64,000 nt of DNA from Clostridium beijerinckii (GCF_018223745.1 NZ_CP073653.1:4178001-4242000); one strand, 5' to 3'. Positions 34,397-43,532 are shown, counted from the stretch's first letter. The notes: generated from the sequence alone by a model not told the origin. Program-made: numbers and translations.

Positions 34397-34951
34397 TTAT
34401 ATATTTAAGTTGCTCACCGCTCTTATGTTTCTTATTCTTTTTTCTTCTATGACATCGAATAATTTAAGAGCATCTTTAGGACAGGCTTTTACACAAGCTG
34501 GTTCACCTTGTTTCTTACATAAATCACATTTATATGCAACCTTTGTTTCTTTCTCTTCTAGCACTTCTTCAAATAATTCCTTTTGCAAATTTTGCATAAC
34601 TGCTTTTCCAGCCTTATATTTAGTTCCCATTTCAATAGCTCCAAACGGGCAAGCTACTGCACATGCTTTGCAACCTATACAAATTTCTTCATCAATTATT
34701 ATTGCATTATCTTCATTTTTAATTGCATTTATAGGACAGACCTTTGCGCAAGGTGCATTTTCACAATGTCTACATTGAACCGGAACTGTAAAGTCCTTCT
34801 CTTTAATAACATGTATTCTAGAAATTATTGGTGTTTGTATATTTCCAACAGTGACTGATTCATTATGAGCCTTAAAGCAAGCTATTTCACAAGCCTTACA
34901 CCCAACGCACTTATTAGCATCTCCCACAATAAAAGAATTGTAATTTTCCAT
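34397..34951 (-). CDS. HycB/HydN-like 4Fe-4S ferredoxin subunit (first copy)
   Basis: 184 residues from the ATG at 34951 (AAAGGAG lies 9 nt upstream; the longer frame to 35023 has no ribosome site). Four 4Fe-4S motifs: CVGCKACEIAC, CRHCENAPCAKVC, CIGCKACAVAC and CDLCKKQGEPACVKACP. It is about half identical by eye to the protein at 32074-32643. It probably transfers electrons between FdhF and the hydrogenase. Confidence 0.92.
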   Translation of the reverse strand: MENYNSFIVGDANKCVGCKACEIACFKAHNESVTVGNIQTPIISRIHVIKEKDFTVPVQCRHCENAPCAKVCPINAIKNEDNAIIIDEEICIGCKACAVACPFGAIEMGTKYKAGKAVMQNLQKELFEEVLEEKETKVAYKCDLCKKQGEPACVKACPKDALKLFDVIEEKRIRNIRAVSNLNI

Positions 34952-35073
34952 ATTAATTTCACTCCTTTGTACGCTCAAGGCACTCCCAAGAAAATAATAG
35001 ACCACCCAAACGCCGTATGACATAAAATAGCAAACATATTGATCTAATATTCCTGGGGTTTGTACCTAATACT

Positions 35074-35136
35074 TATAGCTATCCAAATTTAAACATAGAC
35101 TTATGTAGTATCTTCCCAAAATCATAAATATACCCA
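35074..35136 (-). repeat. Family 1 half copy
   Basis: GCTATCCAAATTTAAACATA, GACTTATGTAGTATCTTCCC and AAAATCATAAATAT match the outer flank and first stem of copies A/B. The rest is missing; copy F follows directly. Confidence 0.55.
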
Positions 35137-35174
35137 CAACTTAAATTTCACTTATATTTTGAAATATACACATA

Positions 35175-35370
35175 CCAGAAATGAGAGGTACTCTTTTGTG
35201 TAGTGTTACATTAGAGAACAAGTTGCTGGCATTTCTTCTGTAGAAGTTGTTCCATTTTCGCTTGTCCTGAAGCTTGTCTTTAGGAGCATGCAGAAATGGT
35301 GCAACTTCTACTGTTAGAAATCCTCAACTTATTCTCAGTAACCGAAACAACTGAGTACCTGTCATTTCGG
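35175..35370 (-). repeat. Family 1 palindromic repeat, copy F
   Basis: 196 bp, from CCAGAAATGAGAGGTACTCT to GAGTACCTGTCATTTCGG. Inner markers: TGTAGAAGTTGTTCC facing GTGCAACTTCTAC, and GCTTGTCC facing AGGAGCATGC. The arm sequence is unlike copies A-E. It begins 4 bases after the fdhD stop and, with the half copy beside it, fills the gap to the hycB-like gene. Confidence 0.85.
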
Positions 35371-35374
35371 TGAA

Positions 35375-36166
35375 TTATTTCATAATTCTATATCCATTAG
35401 CATATATATTCATTTTATTCCCTCTTACAAATCCAACTAAGGTAATATTTAATCTTTTTGCAAGAGCTACAGAAAGACTTGTAGGCGCTGATTTAGATAT
35501 AATTATTGGTATCTCTAGCTTTGCCGCCTTTAGTATCATTTCAAGAGAGACTCTTCCGCTAAGTATAACTGCTTTATCCTTAAGGAATATGCCTTTCATA
35601 AGTGATTCTCCAATAACCTTGTCCAAGGCATTATGTCTAGCTACATCTTCATATACTACAAGCATTTCATTGCTATCACATAATGCAACGCAGTGAACTC
35701 CTCCTGTATTCTTAAAAACATCCGAATAATCTAAATTTGTTCTCATAAATTCGAATATCTTTTCAGTATGCATTTTAGCATCACTTTCAACAGGCTTGCA
35801 GTTTAAGGAATCTAAGAAATTATCAATTCCATCAATTGATTGATCCTTTATACTTTCTAAATCAATTTTCTTAGAGAAAAAGCTTTCGCGAGCAGCATCT
35901 TTATTTTTAGTCTCAACCTCTGCAATTCCTTTTTCTTCATTTAAATTAAAAGATATTATATCATCACTAGTATTTATTAAACCTTCTGTTCTTAAAAAAC
36001 CAACTGACAAAGCTTTTAAGTTTTCTGGGCTACATAAAAGTGTAGCTAATTTTTTTCCATTAAGAAAAATTGTTAGTGGGTATTCTCTAACTAGAAGTTC
36101 ATCTACATCTGCTTTACTAATTCCGTCTTCTATTTTAAAAACTTTACATTCTAATGTTTTTTCCAT
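35375..36166 (-). CDS. fdhD: Formate dehydrogenase accessory sulfurtransferase FdhD
   Basis: 263 residues from the ATG at 36166 (AAAGGAG 9 nt upstream; it overlaps the end of mobB by 23 bases). FdhD features: REYPLTIFLNGK near the N-terminus, GVHCVALCD (with its conserved Cys), YEDVARHNALDKVIG and SGRVSLEMILKA. FdhD sulfurates the bis-MGD cofactor so that formate dehydrogenase is active. The usual CxxC near residue 120 is not obvious here (SLNCKP carries one Cys). Confidence 0.93.
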   Translation of the reverse strand: MEKTLECKVFKIEDGISKADVDELLVREYPLTIFLNGKKLATLLCSPENLKALSVGFLRTEGLINTSDDIISFNLNEEKGIAEVETKNKDAARESFFSKKIDLESIKDQSIDGIDNFLDSLNCKPVESDAKMHTEKIFEFMRTNLDYSDVFKNTGGVHCVALCDSNEMLVVYEDVARHNALDKVIGESLMKGIFLKDKAVILSGRVSLEMILKAAKLEIPIIISKSAPTSLSVALAKRLNITLVGFVRGNKMNIYANGYRIMK

Positions 36167-36722
36167 TATTTCTTTCTCCTTTGCGCACTTTAAAAATAAC
36201 TTTATCCTCAATAAATTCTGCTATCTTATTCACATCATTGATATCCAATTGTTCTATGTCTAGATTTAGCTTTTCATCAGTAGCTACTGCTAAAAATTTC
36301 GTTCTATCCGAACTTTCATTTTCACATAGAAGCTTTGAATCTACTTCTTTTCTATGAACTTCTATTTTAGAGTATCCATTATTTTTATATCCCTCTATAA
36401 TTACCAAATCCATACCTACAAATAGTTCTAGTATTTCTTCAAGATCTTTTTCTTCCTTTAGCTTTTCTATCATAGCTATTTTTTCTTTTGACGAAATAAC
36501 CATTTTGTCAGCTCCAGCTTTTACAAACCTATAGCTGTCTTTTCCCTCTTTATCAATTTCAAATTTGTGAGCATCATGTTTTAGTACTCCTATGTTATAG
36601 TTTTTTTCTTTTAATATAGGTATTAATGCTTCTATTAATGTTGTCTTCCCTGTTCCAGATTTAGTTGCAACTATAGATATTACTTTAAGTTCACTTAATT
36701 TATTTAAAGATGAATTTTCCAC
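36144..36722 (-). CDS. mobB: Molybdopterin-guanine dinucleotide biosynthesis protein MobB
   Basis: 192 residues with a GTG start at 36722 (GGAG 9 nt upstream). The P-loop ATKSGTGKTTLIEAL, the DAHKFEIDKEGKDSYR segment and IIEGYKN are typical of MobB, a GTP-binding partner of MobA. It overlaps moeA (23 bases) and fdhD (23 bases), so moeA-mobB-fdhD form a translationally coupled block. Confidence 0.93.
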   Translation of the reverse strand: MENSSLNKLSELKVISIVATKSGTGKTTLIEALIPILKEKNYNIGVLKHDAHKFEIDKEGKDSYRFVKAGADKMVISSKEKIAMIEKLKEEKDLEEILELFVGMDLVIIEGYKNNGYSKIEVHRKEVDSKLLCENESSDRTKFLAVATDEKLNLDIEQLDINDVNKIAEFIEDKVIFKVRKGERNNGKNIRM

Positions 36723-37911
36723 TTAAAACTTCTCCTGCCTTTTTATATCCAATTCCTGCTGGCATTATTATTATTCCATTTGCCTTGCTCATAGTAATTA
36801 ACTGGTTAGAACTTTGAGATCCAGCCTTATATGCATATAACTTTCCGTTCTCAGCTTTTATCTTTACATATATGTACTTACTTCTGCCTTCTTTTTCTTT
36901 AAAGTCTTCAGCTAATATAACTGGGAAAGTATTATCACTCTCCATGTTTTTACCAAGCATTTTTTCACAAGCTGGCTTTACGAATTCTTCAAAGGTAGTT
37001 ATTGCAGATAATGGATTGCCTGGTAAGCTAAAAAATAGTTTTTTATCAATGACTGCAAAGCTTATTGGCTTCCCTGGCTTTATAGCTACAGATTGAAATT
37101 TTATATCAGCATTTATTTCATTCAATACTTGTTCTACAAAATCAAAATCACCAACAGAAGCACCACCCGAAGTTATAACTATATCTGATTTTTCTAATGC
37201 TTCTTTAACTTTACTTTTTAAAGTATCTTTTTTATCTTCAACAATTCCTAGGCATAAAGCTTCTAATCCTAAATTCTGAATTAATGCTTTTAGTGAATAT
37301 TCATTGCTATTTCTTATTTGTCCAAACTTAGGAGTTTCATTTATATCCACAAGTTCATCCCCTGTTGTAAGTATTGCTACTACTGGATCTCTATGAACCT
37401 TAATTTTGCTATAACCTAAAGAAGCTAAAACTCCAATTTCAGTTGGCCTAATGAGTGTTCCTTTCCTTAAAGCAATATCTCCTACTTTAATTTCTTCACC
37501 AAGTTTTATTACATTGCACCCATTTTTAACTTTCTCAGAAATATAAAGAGTATCTTCACGAACTTCTACTTTCTCAATTTGTATTACTGCATTTGCACCT
37601 TTAGGCACTGGTGCTCCTGTCATTATCTTCATTGCTTGCCCGTTTTTTAATTCTTTATCACTAAACTCTCCAGCTTTTATAAGATCAACTATCTCAAGCT
37701 CTATTGAAACTCCATCTTCATATAAATCAGTATCCTCACTTTTTATGGCATATCCATCCATTGCTGATTTATCAAATGGTGGAAGATTATCTCTAGAATA
37801 TATATCTTCTGCTAATGCCTTATTTAAACAAGATAAAATATCCTTCTCTTCACATTCTAAGGCCTTAGATTCTTCCGAAATTATTCTTAAAGCTTCTTCT
37901 ACACTAATCAT
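36700..37911 (-). CDS. moeA: Molybdopterin molybdenumtransferase MoeA
   Basis: 403 residues. The N-terminal domain has NLPPFDKSAMDGYAIK; the central MoCF domain has TTGDELVD, ITSGGASVGDFDFV and the LPGNPLSA motif; domain IV follows (about 330-403). MoeA inserts molybdate (or tungstate) into adenylated molybdopterin made by MogA. It is the first gene after fdhF, across a 219-bp gap. Confidence 0.96.
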   Translation of the reverse strand: MISVEEALRIISEESKALECEEKDILSCLNKALAEDIYSRDNLPPFDKSAMDGYAIKSEDTDLYEDGVSIELEIVDLIKAGEFSDKELKNGQAMKIMTGAPVPKGANAVIQIEKVEVREDTLYISEKVKNGCNVIKLGEEIKVGDIALRKGTLIRPTEIGVLASLGYSKIKVHRDPVVAILTTGDELVDINETPKFGQIRNSNEYSLKALIQNLGLEALCLGIVEDKKDTLKSKVKEALEKSDIVITSGGASVGDFDFVEQVLNEINADIKFQSVAIKPGKPISFAVIDKKLFFSLPGNPLSAITTFEEFVKPACEKMLGKNMESDNTFPVILAEDFKEKEGRSKYIYVKIKAENGKLYAYKAGSQSSNQLITMSKANGIIIMPAGIGYKKAGEVLSGKFIFK

Positions 37912-37988
37912 TGCTGTTTCCTCCCTATAATGTTCACCTGATTGGCCCTATTTGGTAAACATATCTCATCATATGAAGTAAAATATAC

Positions 37989-38017
37989 AAGCATACTTAT
38001 CTATTTTTTTGCTTGTG
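37989..38017 (-). repeat. Hairpin with family 2-like end between fdhF and moeA
   Basis: ACAAGCA (37989-37995) pairs with TGCTTGT (38011-38017). On the minus strand the sequence reads AAGGCACAAGCAAAAAAATA, close to the AAGGAACAATCAAAAAAATA end of the 31317-31477 repeat. It may be a processing or attenuation site in the 219-bp fdhF-moeA gap, or a repeat relic. Confidence 0.4.
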
Positions 38018-38130
38018 CCTTATCATTTTCTTTTAAATTCCTAATATATATATTGCAAAAATAATTCTTCAGCATAATTTTAAAAATATTAAAAGAATTT
38101 TAGCTGTAATTGTGAATTGCAACATATATA

Positions 38131-40272
38131 CTATTTTTCAGATGTTATTCTCATTTTCTTTCTTATGTTTTCATATTCAGTTATTATATATTCCTCAGCT
38201 GATTTTTGATCTTCGATTCTTTCAACCTTAATTGCACAATATTTAAATTCAGGAGTTTTTGAAATAGGATCAAGACTATCATTAGTTAACTCATTACATG
38301 CACCAATCCACCATTGATATGTCATAAAAGTTGAACCCTTTTTAACTCTTTCAGTAATAAGTGCTCTTGATAGTACACTTCCTCTTCTAGATGTTATTCT
38401 TACAAGTTCTTGATCTTTTATATTTAACTCCTGTGCATCTTCAATACTCATTTGTATAAATCCTGGTTCATCTGCAAGCTTTTGAAGGGCACGGCAATTT
38501 CCTGTCATTGTTCTTACTGAATAATGTCCAACTTCCCTTACAGTTGATAAACTTAAAGGATATTCTTCATCTGTTAATTCAACTGGTGGTCTCCATTCAC
38601 AAGCGAATAACCTTCCTTTACCGCTAGGAGTCGTAAATTTATTTCCTTCATATAAATAAGGAGTTCCTTTGTGATCTTCTGTAGGACAAGGCCATCTAAC
38701 AATTCCTTGTTCTTCAATCTTTTTGTAGCTTGCTCCTGCAAACTTAGGACATAGGCTTCTCATTTCATCCCATATTTCTTCTGTATTTTTATAATTCATT
38801 GGGTAACCCATAGCTGTTGCTACTGCACTTATTATTTCCCAATCAGTTTTTACATCCCCTAAAGGTTCCACTGCTTTTCTTATCCTTTGGAAGCCTCTAT
38901 CTGCTGAACTATAAACTCCATCGTGTTCTCCCCAAGAAGTTGAAGGTAAGATAACATCTGCATGAAGAGCTGTTTTATTCATAAATATATCTTGCACCAC
39001 TATAAATTCAATTTTATCTAAAGCTTCTCTAAGCTCTGCTGCATTTGGATCACTTTGAACTGGATCTTCTCCAAATATATAGTAGGCTTTTATTTTATCT
39101 TCCTTAAGAACTAATTCAGGCACTTGAGTTAAAAAGTATCCATTTTTGTCTGAAAGTTTAACACCCCAAGCCTTTTCAAATTTTTCTTGTACTTTCTTAT
39201 CTGTTACAAGCTGATATCCTGGATAATTATTAGGGATTGTCCCCATGTCACAAGTTCCTTGTACATTATTTTGTCCACGAACTGGTCCGATTCCTACGCT
39301 CGGTCTTGCAAAGTTTCCTGTTAAAAGGGCAATAGATGCGAGACCCCTTACTACATCAACAGCTTGTGAGAATTGACAAACACCCATACCATATAATATT
39401 GTGGCATTTCTACCCTTTGCATATGTTCTCATTGCTTTTCTTATATAGTCAGCTTTTACACCTGTTATTTTTTCAGCATATTCTGGAGTATATTTTTCTA
39501 CTTCTGCTTTATACTTTTCAAAATCCTCAGTGTATTTTTCTACATAATCATGATCATATAAATCTTCATTTATTAGCACATTTCCAAAGGCATTTACTAG
39601 AGCCATATTAGTTCCACCCTTTAGTTGAAGCCATAAATCAGACAATCTTACAACATCTGTTTTTCTAGGATCTGTCACAATTACTTTTGCACCCTTTTCT
39701 TTAGCCTTAACTATTCTTCTTGCTACTATAGGATGAGTTTCTGCTGGATTATATCCAAATACAAATAAAACGTCTGAATCTTCAATTTCTGGAATCGAAT
39801 TTGACATAGCGCCATCACCTAGTGAATAAGTAAGTCCTGCAACCGATGGTCCATGGCATACTCTAGCACAATGATCTATATTGTTAGTTCCAATAACTGC
39901 TCTCATAAATTTTTGCATTACATAGTTTGGTTCATTTCCTGGACCTCTAGCTGAGCCTGTCCCCATAATTGCATCAGGTCCATATTTAGCTTTTATCTTC
40001 ATAAGGTTTTCCGCTGTAAATTTAATAGCTTCATCCCATGAAACTTCCTCTAATTCTCCATTTTTTCTTATCATAGGCTTTTTAATTCTAGAAGTTAATA
40101 TTTGAGGATCATTTAAGAAATCCCAGCCATAATATCCTTTTAAACATAATTTTCCTTCATTATTATCACCATTTGCAGGTTCCGCTCTTACAATCTTTCC
40201 ATCATTAACTACAAGATATAAATTGCACCCACTTCCACAATAAGGACACACCGTTAACACTTTCTTTTCCAT
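38131..40272 (-). CDS. fdhF: Formate dehydrogenase catalytic subunit (molybdopterin, Cys type)
   Basis: 713 residues, close in length to E. coli FdhF (715). The N-terminal 4Fe-4S site is CPYCGSGC...CLKG (Cys9, 12, 16, 43). The active-site segment DHCARVCHGPSVAGL has Cys139 where E. coli FdhF has selenocysteine, followed by His140; the catalytic Arg region (near TRRGSVLS) is present. No TAT signal is present, so the enzyme is cytoplasmic. It interconverts formate and CO2 with bis-MGD. It heads the operon of moeA, mobB, fdhD, two HycB-like proteins and HydA2, so its partner is likely the hydrogenase. Confidence 0.96.
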   Translation of the reverse strand: MEKKVLTVCPYCGSGCNLYLVVNDGKIVRAEPANGDNNEGKLCLKGYYGWDFLNDPQILTSRIKKPMIRKNGELEEVSWDEAIKFTAENLMKIKAKYGPDAIMGTGSARGPGNEPNYVMQKFMRAVIGTNNIDHCARVCHGPSVAGLTYSLGDGAMSNSIPEIEDSDVLFVFGYNPAETHPIVARRIVKAKEKGAKVIVTDPRKTDVVRLSDLWLQLKGGTNMALVNAFGNVLINEDLYDHDYVEKYTEDFEKYKAEVEKYTPEYAEKITGVKADYIRKAMRTYAKGRNATILYGMGVCQFSQAVDVVRGLASIALLTGNFARPSVGIGPVRGQNNVQGTCDMGTIPNNYPGYQLVTDKKVQEKFEKAWGVKLSDKNGYFLTQVPELVLKEDKIKAYYIFGEDPVQSDPNAAELREALDKIEFIVVQDIFMNKTALHADVILPSTSWGEHDGVYSSADRGFQRIRKAVEPLGDVKTDWEIISAVATAMGYPMNYKNTEEIWDEMRSLCPKFAGASYKKIEEQGIVRWPCPTEDHKGTPYLYEGNKFTTPSGKGRLFACEWRPPVELTDEEYPLSLSTVREVGHYSVRTMTGNCRALQKLADEPGFIQMSIEDAQELNIKDQELVRITSRRGSVLSRALITERVKKGSTFMTYQWWIGACNELTNDSLDPISKTPEFKYCAIKVERIEDQKSAEEYIITEYENIRKKMRITSEK

Positions 40273-40292
40273 ATTCTAATACACTCCTTTTT

Positions 40293-40328
40293 AGGCATAA
40301 TCAAAAAATAATAAATCATCATATGCCT
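40293..40328. repeat. Small inverted repeat upstream of fdhF
   Basis: AGGCATA (40293-40299) pairs with TATGCCT (40322-40328). The left side continues ATCAAAAAATAATAA, like the family 2 terminus. It ends a few bases from the fdhF ribosome site (AAAAGGAG at about 40284-40291), so it could affect fdhF translation. Confidence 0.45.
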
Positions 40329-40374
40329 TAATTATTCAATCACTAAATCAAATATTATCTAAAAAAAACAAAAA

Positions 40375-40417
40375 ACCAGTACAAAGACTGTTTGTTTCAA
40401 CGGTCCTTAGTACTGGT
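40375..40417. terminator. Terminator between the DUF2294 gene and fdhF
   Basis: ACCAGTAC (40375-40382) pairs with GTACTGGT (40410-40417), with a nested GAC/GTC pair. On the minus strand it is followed by a long T run (TTTTTTGTTTTTTTT). It should end the transcript of the gene at 40546-40896 and isolate the fdhF promoter. Confidence 0.8.
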
Positions 40418-40441
40418 TTATTTAAAAGCTAAAACATAAAC

Positions 40442-40500
40442 TCGGCACTATCAAAAAATAACAAGTAAGTATACTAGCATATTTTCTTTCTAGTGCCTAA
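40442..40500. repeat. Family 2-like hairpin
   Basis: GGCACTA (40444-40450) pairs with TAGTGCC (40492-40498). The left arm continues ATCAAAAAATAACAAGT, the same terminus as the 31317-31477 repeat. Confidence 0.5.
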
Positions 40501-40545
40501 TATTTTTCTTTTCAATCCAACCTTAATTTATTAACTTTTCTAATT

Positions 40546-40896
40546 TTAATCTATTAATTTTATTGTTATAACAACTGTTCTATTATCGTTTTCTATATTA
40601 CAAATTTTCCAGCTATAAGTAAAGTCTTTTTTTAATATATCTTTCACTTCCTGAAGGAAATTTTTTTCAAGATGGGGCTTCATTATCTTCCAATAATCTG
40701 CTACCATATTGACAGCACCTTCATTAACCAAAATTTCACTAAGATTTGAAAGTATCCCTTTTATCTCTAAAGTTATTGTGTCAAGGGAATCAACCTTCAC
40801 TTTAACATATTCTGGCCCTCTACCTCTATAATGCTTTATAATTTTAACTGTAACTTTTTTAATTTGTTCTTGCAATTCAAGATTTATAGCACTCAT
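40546..40896 (-). CDS. DUF2294-type small cytosolic protein
   Basis: 116 residues with the motif YRGRGPEYVKVKVDSLDTITLEIKG near the N-terminus, typical of DUF2294. The function is not established. I recall such genes near formate dehydrogenase and Na+-dependent energy genes in anaerobes, and this one sits just upstream of fdhF on the same strand but behind a terminator. It is probably transcribed on its own, possibly with regulation shared with fdhF. No membrane segment or metal motif is visible. Confidence 0.75.
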   Translation of the reverse strand: MSAINLELQEQIKKVTVKIIKHYRGRGPEYVKVKVDSLDTITLEIKGILSNLSEILVNEGAVNMVADYWKIMKPHLEKNFLQEVKDILKKDFTYSWKICNIENDNRTVVITIKLID

Positions 40897-41172
40897 TTTC
40901 TATTTAAATCTCCTATTTTATTAACAAAATCCAGTTCTATAAATTTTACCTTGTCATAATATTTTAGTCAACTCTGAATGTTGATTGAATTTTTTATTTA
41001 AAGCTTTATTTCGACATATTTCTAACTAATCATCGTTTATTTTAAGTCTTTCATTTTTTCTTCAATGAGCTTATAATTGATATTATTAATTTAATCTATA
41101 ACTAAACTATAGTATAATATTTAAATTCAAATGTTTATTAATATAAATTTTCCCGCAGGAGGTAAATATAAA

Positions 41173-41661
41173 ATGATAAGTACAGCTATATTAACTATAA
41201 GTGATAAAGGCTACAACAATCAACGAGAAGATCTAACTGGTCCAGCTATAAAAGATATTCTACCAAGTGATAAGTTTTCTGTAGATTATTATAAAATAAT
41301 CCCTGATGAAGTTGAAATGATAAAAGAAGAACTAATATATCTTTGCGATTCCTTAGGTATTAATATGATCTTAACAAATGGTGGAACAGGTTTTTCAAAG
41401 AGAGATGTTACTCCAGAAGCCACAACAAGTGTTATCGAAAAATTAGTGCCTGGTATCCCTGAAGCAATGAGAAGTGCTTCACTAAAAATAACTCCTAAAG
41501 CTATGCTTTCAAGAGCTGTTAGCGGAATTAGGAAAAGTACCTTAATAGTAAATTTACCTGGAAGTCCAAAAGGCGCTGTAGAAAATCTAGAAGTTATACT
41601 GCCAGCCCTTCCTCATGGAATTGATATTCTAACAGGTGAAGCTTCTGAATGCAGTAGATAA
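41173..41661 (+). CDS. mogA: Molybdopterin adenylyltransferase MogA/MoaB
   Basis: 162 residues from the ATG at 41173 (AGGAGG 9 nt upstream; the frame extends to 41131 without support). MogA/MoaB motifs: LTISDKG, LTNGGTGFSKRDVTPEAT and VNLPGSPKGA. It adenylates molybdopterin before MoeA inserts molybdenum. It is the only cofactor gene here on the plus strand, divergent from the fdhF side, with a TATAAT-like -10 near 41113. Confidence 0.93.
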   Translation: MISTAILTISDKGYNNQREDLTGPAIKDILPSDKFSVDYYKIIPDEVEMIKEELIYLCDSLGINMILTNGGTGFSKRDVTPEATTSVIEKLVPGIPEAMRSASLKITPKAMLSRAVSGIRKSTLIVNLPGSPKGAVENLEVILPALPHGIDILTGEASECSR

Positions 41662-41664
41662 TAT

Positions 41665-41755
41665 TGAATTTAGATTTATACGATAATCCACCGAAAGTAG
41701 AAACATTCTTATTTCGCAGGACTATGAAAATTTTGCTGAAAGTGATAACTTGCAC
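41665..41755 (+). repeat. Family 1 half copy (C type)
   Basis: GATAATCCACCGAAAGTAGA, CAGGACTATGAAAATTTTGC and TGAAAGTGATAACTTGCA follow copy C (21140-21215) closely. The second arm is missing. It begins 4 bases after the mogA stop. Confidence 0.75.
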
Positions 41756-41788
41756 AACAGTGTAATAGCAAAACTATGTTATAAAATA

Positions 41789-41830
41789 AAACACCCATGA
41801 AAATCCTAATTTCAGATTTTTGTGGGTGTT
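41789..41830. terminator. Bidirectional terminator
   Basis: AACACCCATGAAAATC (41789-41804) pairs with GATTTTTGTGGGTGTT (41815-41830), between mogA (plus) and a chemoreceptor gene (minus) that end here. Confidence 0.85.
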
Positions 41831-41840
41831 GTCATATTTT

Positions 41841-43532
41841 TTAAATTTTAAATTTAAATACCTCTTGTTTTAGTTTTTCCGAACTTGTTTTAGATTTTAA
41901 TGCCTCTTCCAATACATCATTAGATTGAGTAGTTATATTTCCGACTTTATTTGCTATATCTGAAACTCCCCTTGCACCTTCATTAGATGCATCTGCTACA
42001 TTTTCTATGGTTTCTAGTATATTTTCTACAGATAATAAAAGTTCTTTCGAAGTTATACCTAACTCAGAGGAAAATTCTTTATAATATAACGCATCATTAT
42101 TATATTCATGACTTGCATTAACTAAAGTTTCGTAATCTTTTAATATTCTGTTTTCCATGAAACTAAGCATATTATTAGAATTATTAGTTAAATCTTCAAC
42201 CGAAGATAATATAATTGACGTTGTATTTTGCATCTTATTTATAGTTTCATTAGATTGTTCTGCCAGCCTTCTTATTTCTTCTGCTACTACGCTAAATCCT
42301 TTGCCAGCTTCTCCAGCTCTTGCTGCCTCTATTGCTGCATTAAGTGCAAGTAAGTTAATTTGTGAAGTTATTTGAAGTATAGATTCCGATAATACATTTA
42401 TTTTCTCCACAGCTTTAGCTTTTTCAACGGATTGCTTCAATTTAATACCTGTTTCTTTAAACACTTTTTCAGTTTCCTTTTGATTATTTTTTGAAGTTCC
42501 CATAATATTTTTAGCTTTTTCACTTACTTGATTTGATTTCTCTTCAATGTATTGTGATTTTTCAGCTATAGAATTAACTATAATTCCTATTTCCTTTGAA
42601 GTTCTTGACATCTCTTCTGCAGATACTGCACTCTCTTCTATACTCGCTGAAATTTCTTCTGTAATTGCTGAAACTTCTTCAACATCATTATTTAGATGCT
42701 TCACTTTATCATTTACTGTATCATTAACAGTATTCATATCTTTAGATACAATTGCTACATCGTTTATCAGAGCTTTTAAAGAATTCTGAACCTTATCTAT
42801 TGATATAGCTATATCCTCAATCTCATCCTTTGTTCTTATATTTATATTACTAGTTAAATCACCATCACTCATTTTACCTAAGACACTTTGTATTTTTACA
42901 ATATTATTACTTAATTTCTTAGAGTATAAATAAATCATAACAAAAGCTAAAATACTCACAATAACTATTGTTAGAATTGTTGCATTTAGCAATGCACTTC
43001 TCATACCTTCAAACATGCTTGAGTCTACATCTACACCAGCAATAGCTATAATCTTTCCTTCTGAATTTTTAATTGGTGCATAAGCAGAAATAAAAGTACC
43101 ATACTCATCTGTAAACGATTCATTTGTTACTATAACTTTATCATTAAAAGCTTCTTTCATCACGCTATCCATAGTATAGTCTTCTAAAAATTCAGATGCA
43201 TCAACTGAAACATCTACTAAAAACTTAGCTTGTGTCCCTTGAACTCTTTCAAGTGTATAAAAATTCCTTGCAACACTTTTTGATTTAGCCAAACTCATTG
43301 ATTTCAATACATCTTGATATTCTACACTGTCATCCGATTGCTCTTTTATAAGCTTTTCAAGCTTGTCTCTATCAATAGAAACAGTTAAATCTGAAATACA
43401 TTGAGTAACTGTTTGCCTAAGTTCCTTTTTAAATTTTTCAAACATAATCAGATTTACTGAAACTAATATTATAGCTATAGATGATAAAATAACCAACATC
43501 ATTCCTAATATTTTCTTCCCAAATTTACTCAT
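41841..43532 (-). CDS. Methyl-accepting chemotaxis protein with outer Cache-like sensor
   Basis: 563 residues. Membrane helix 1 (about 8-28), an extracellular sensor of about 155 residues (including [26 protein letters not shown]), helix 2 (about 185-207), a HAMP domain ([23 protein letters not shown]) and a full MCP domain with the intact tip [21 protein letters not shown] single gene, it probably senses a small organic molecule and signals to CheA. A 15-bp inverted repeat lies upstream of its start. Confidence 0.93.
   Translation of the reverse strand: MSKFGKKILGMMLVILSSIAIILVSVNLIMFEKFKKELRQTVTQCISDLTVSIDRDKLEKLIKEQSDDSVEYQDVLKSMSLAKSKSVARNFYTLERVQGTQAKFLVDVSVDASEFLEDYTMDSVMKEAFNDKVIVTNESFTDEYGTFISAYAPIKNSEGKIIAIAGVDVDSSMFEGMRSALLNATILTIVIVSILAFVMIYLYSKKLSNNIVKIQSVLGKMSDGDLTSNINIRTKDEIEDIAISIDKVQNSLKALINDVAIVSKDMNTVNDTVNDKVKHLNNDVEEVSAITEEISASIEESAVSAEEMSRTSKEIGIIVNSIAEKSQYIEEKSNQVSEKAKNIMGTSKNNQKETEKVFKETGIKLKQSVEKAKAVEKINVLSESILQITSQINLLALNAAIEAARAGEAGKGFSVVAEEIRRLAEQSNETINKMQNTTSIILSSVEDLTNNSNNMLSFMENRILKDYETLVNASHEYNNDALYYKEFSSELGITSKELLLSVENILETIENVADASNEGARGVSDIANKVGNITTQSNDVLEEALKSKTSSEKLKQEVFKFKI

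Noticed and set aside
39336..39611. Antisense frame within fdhF
   Set aside because: It lies wholly opposite the catalytic core of a well-identified gene and its His/Leu-rich composition mirrors the complementary codons.
13916..41755. Integron attC sites as an explanation of the palindromes
   Set aside because: There is no integrase or gene cassette order, and the elements are longer than attC sites and carry different conserved ends.
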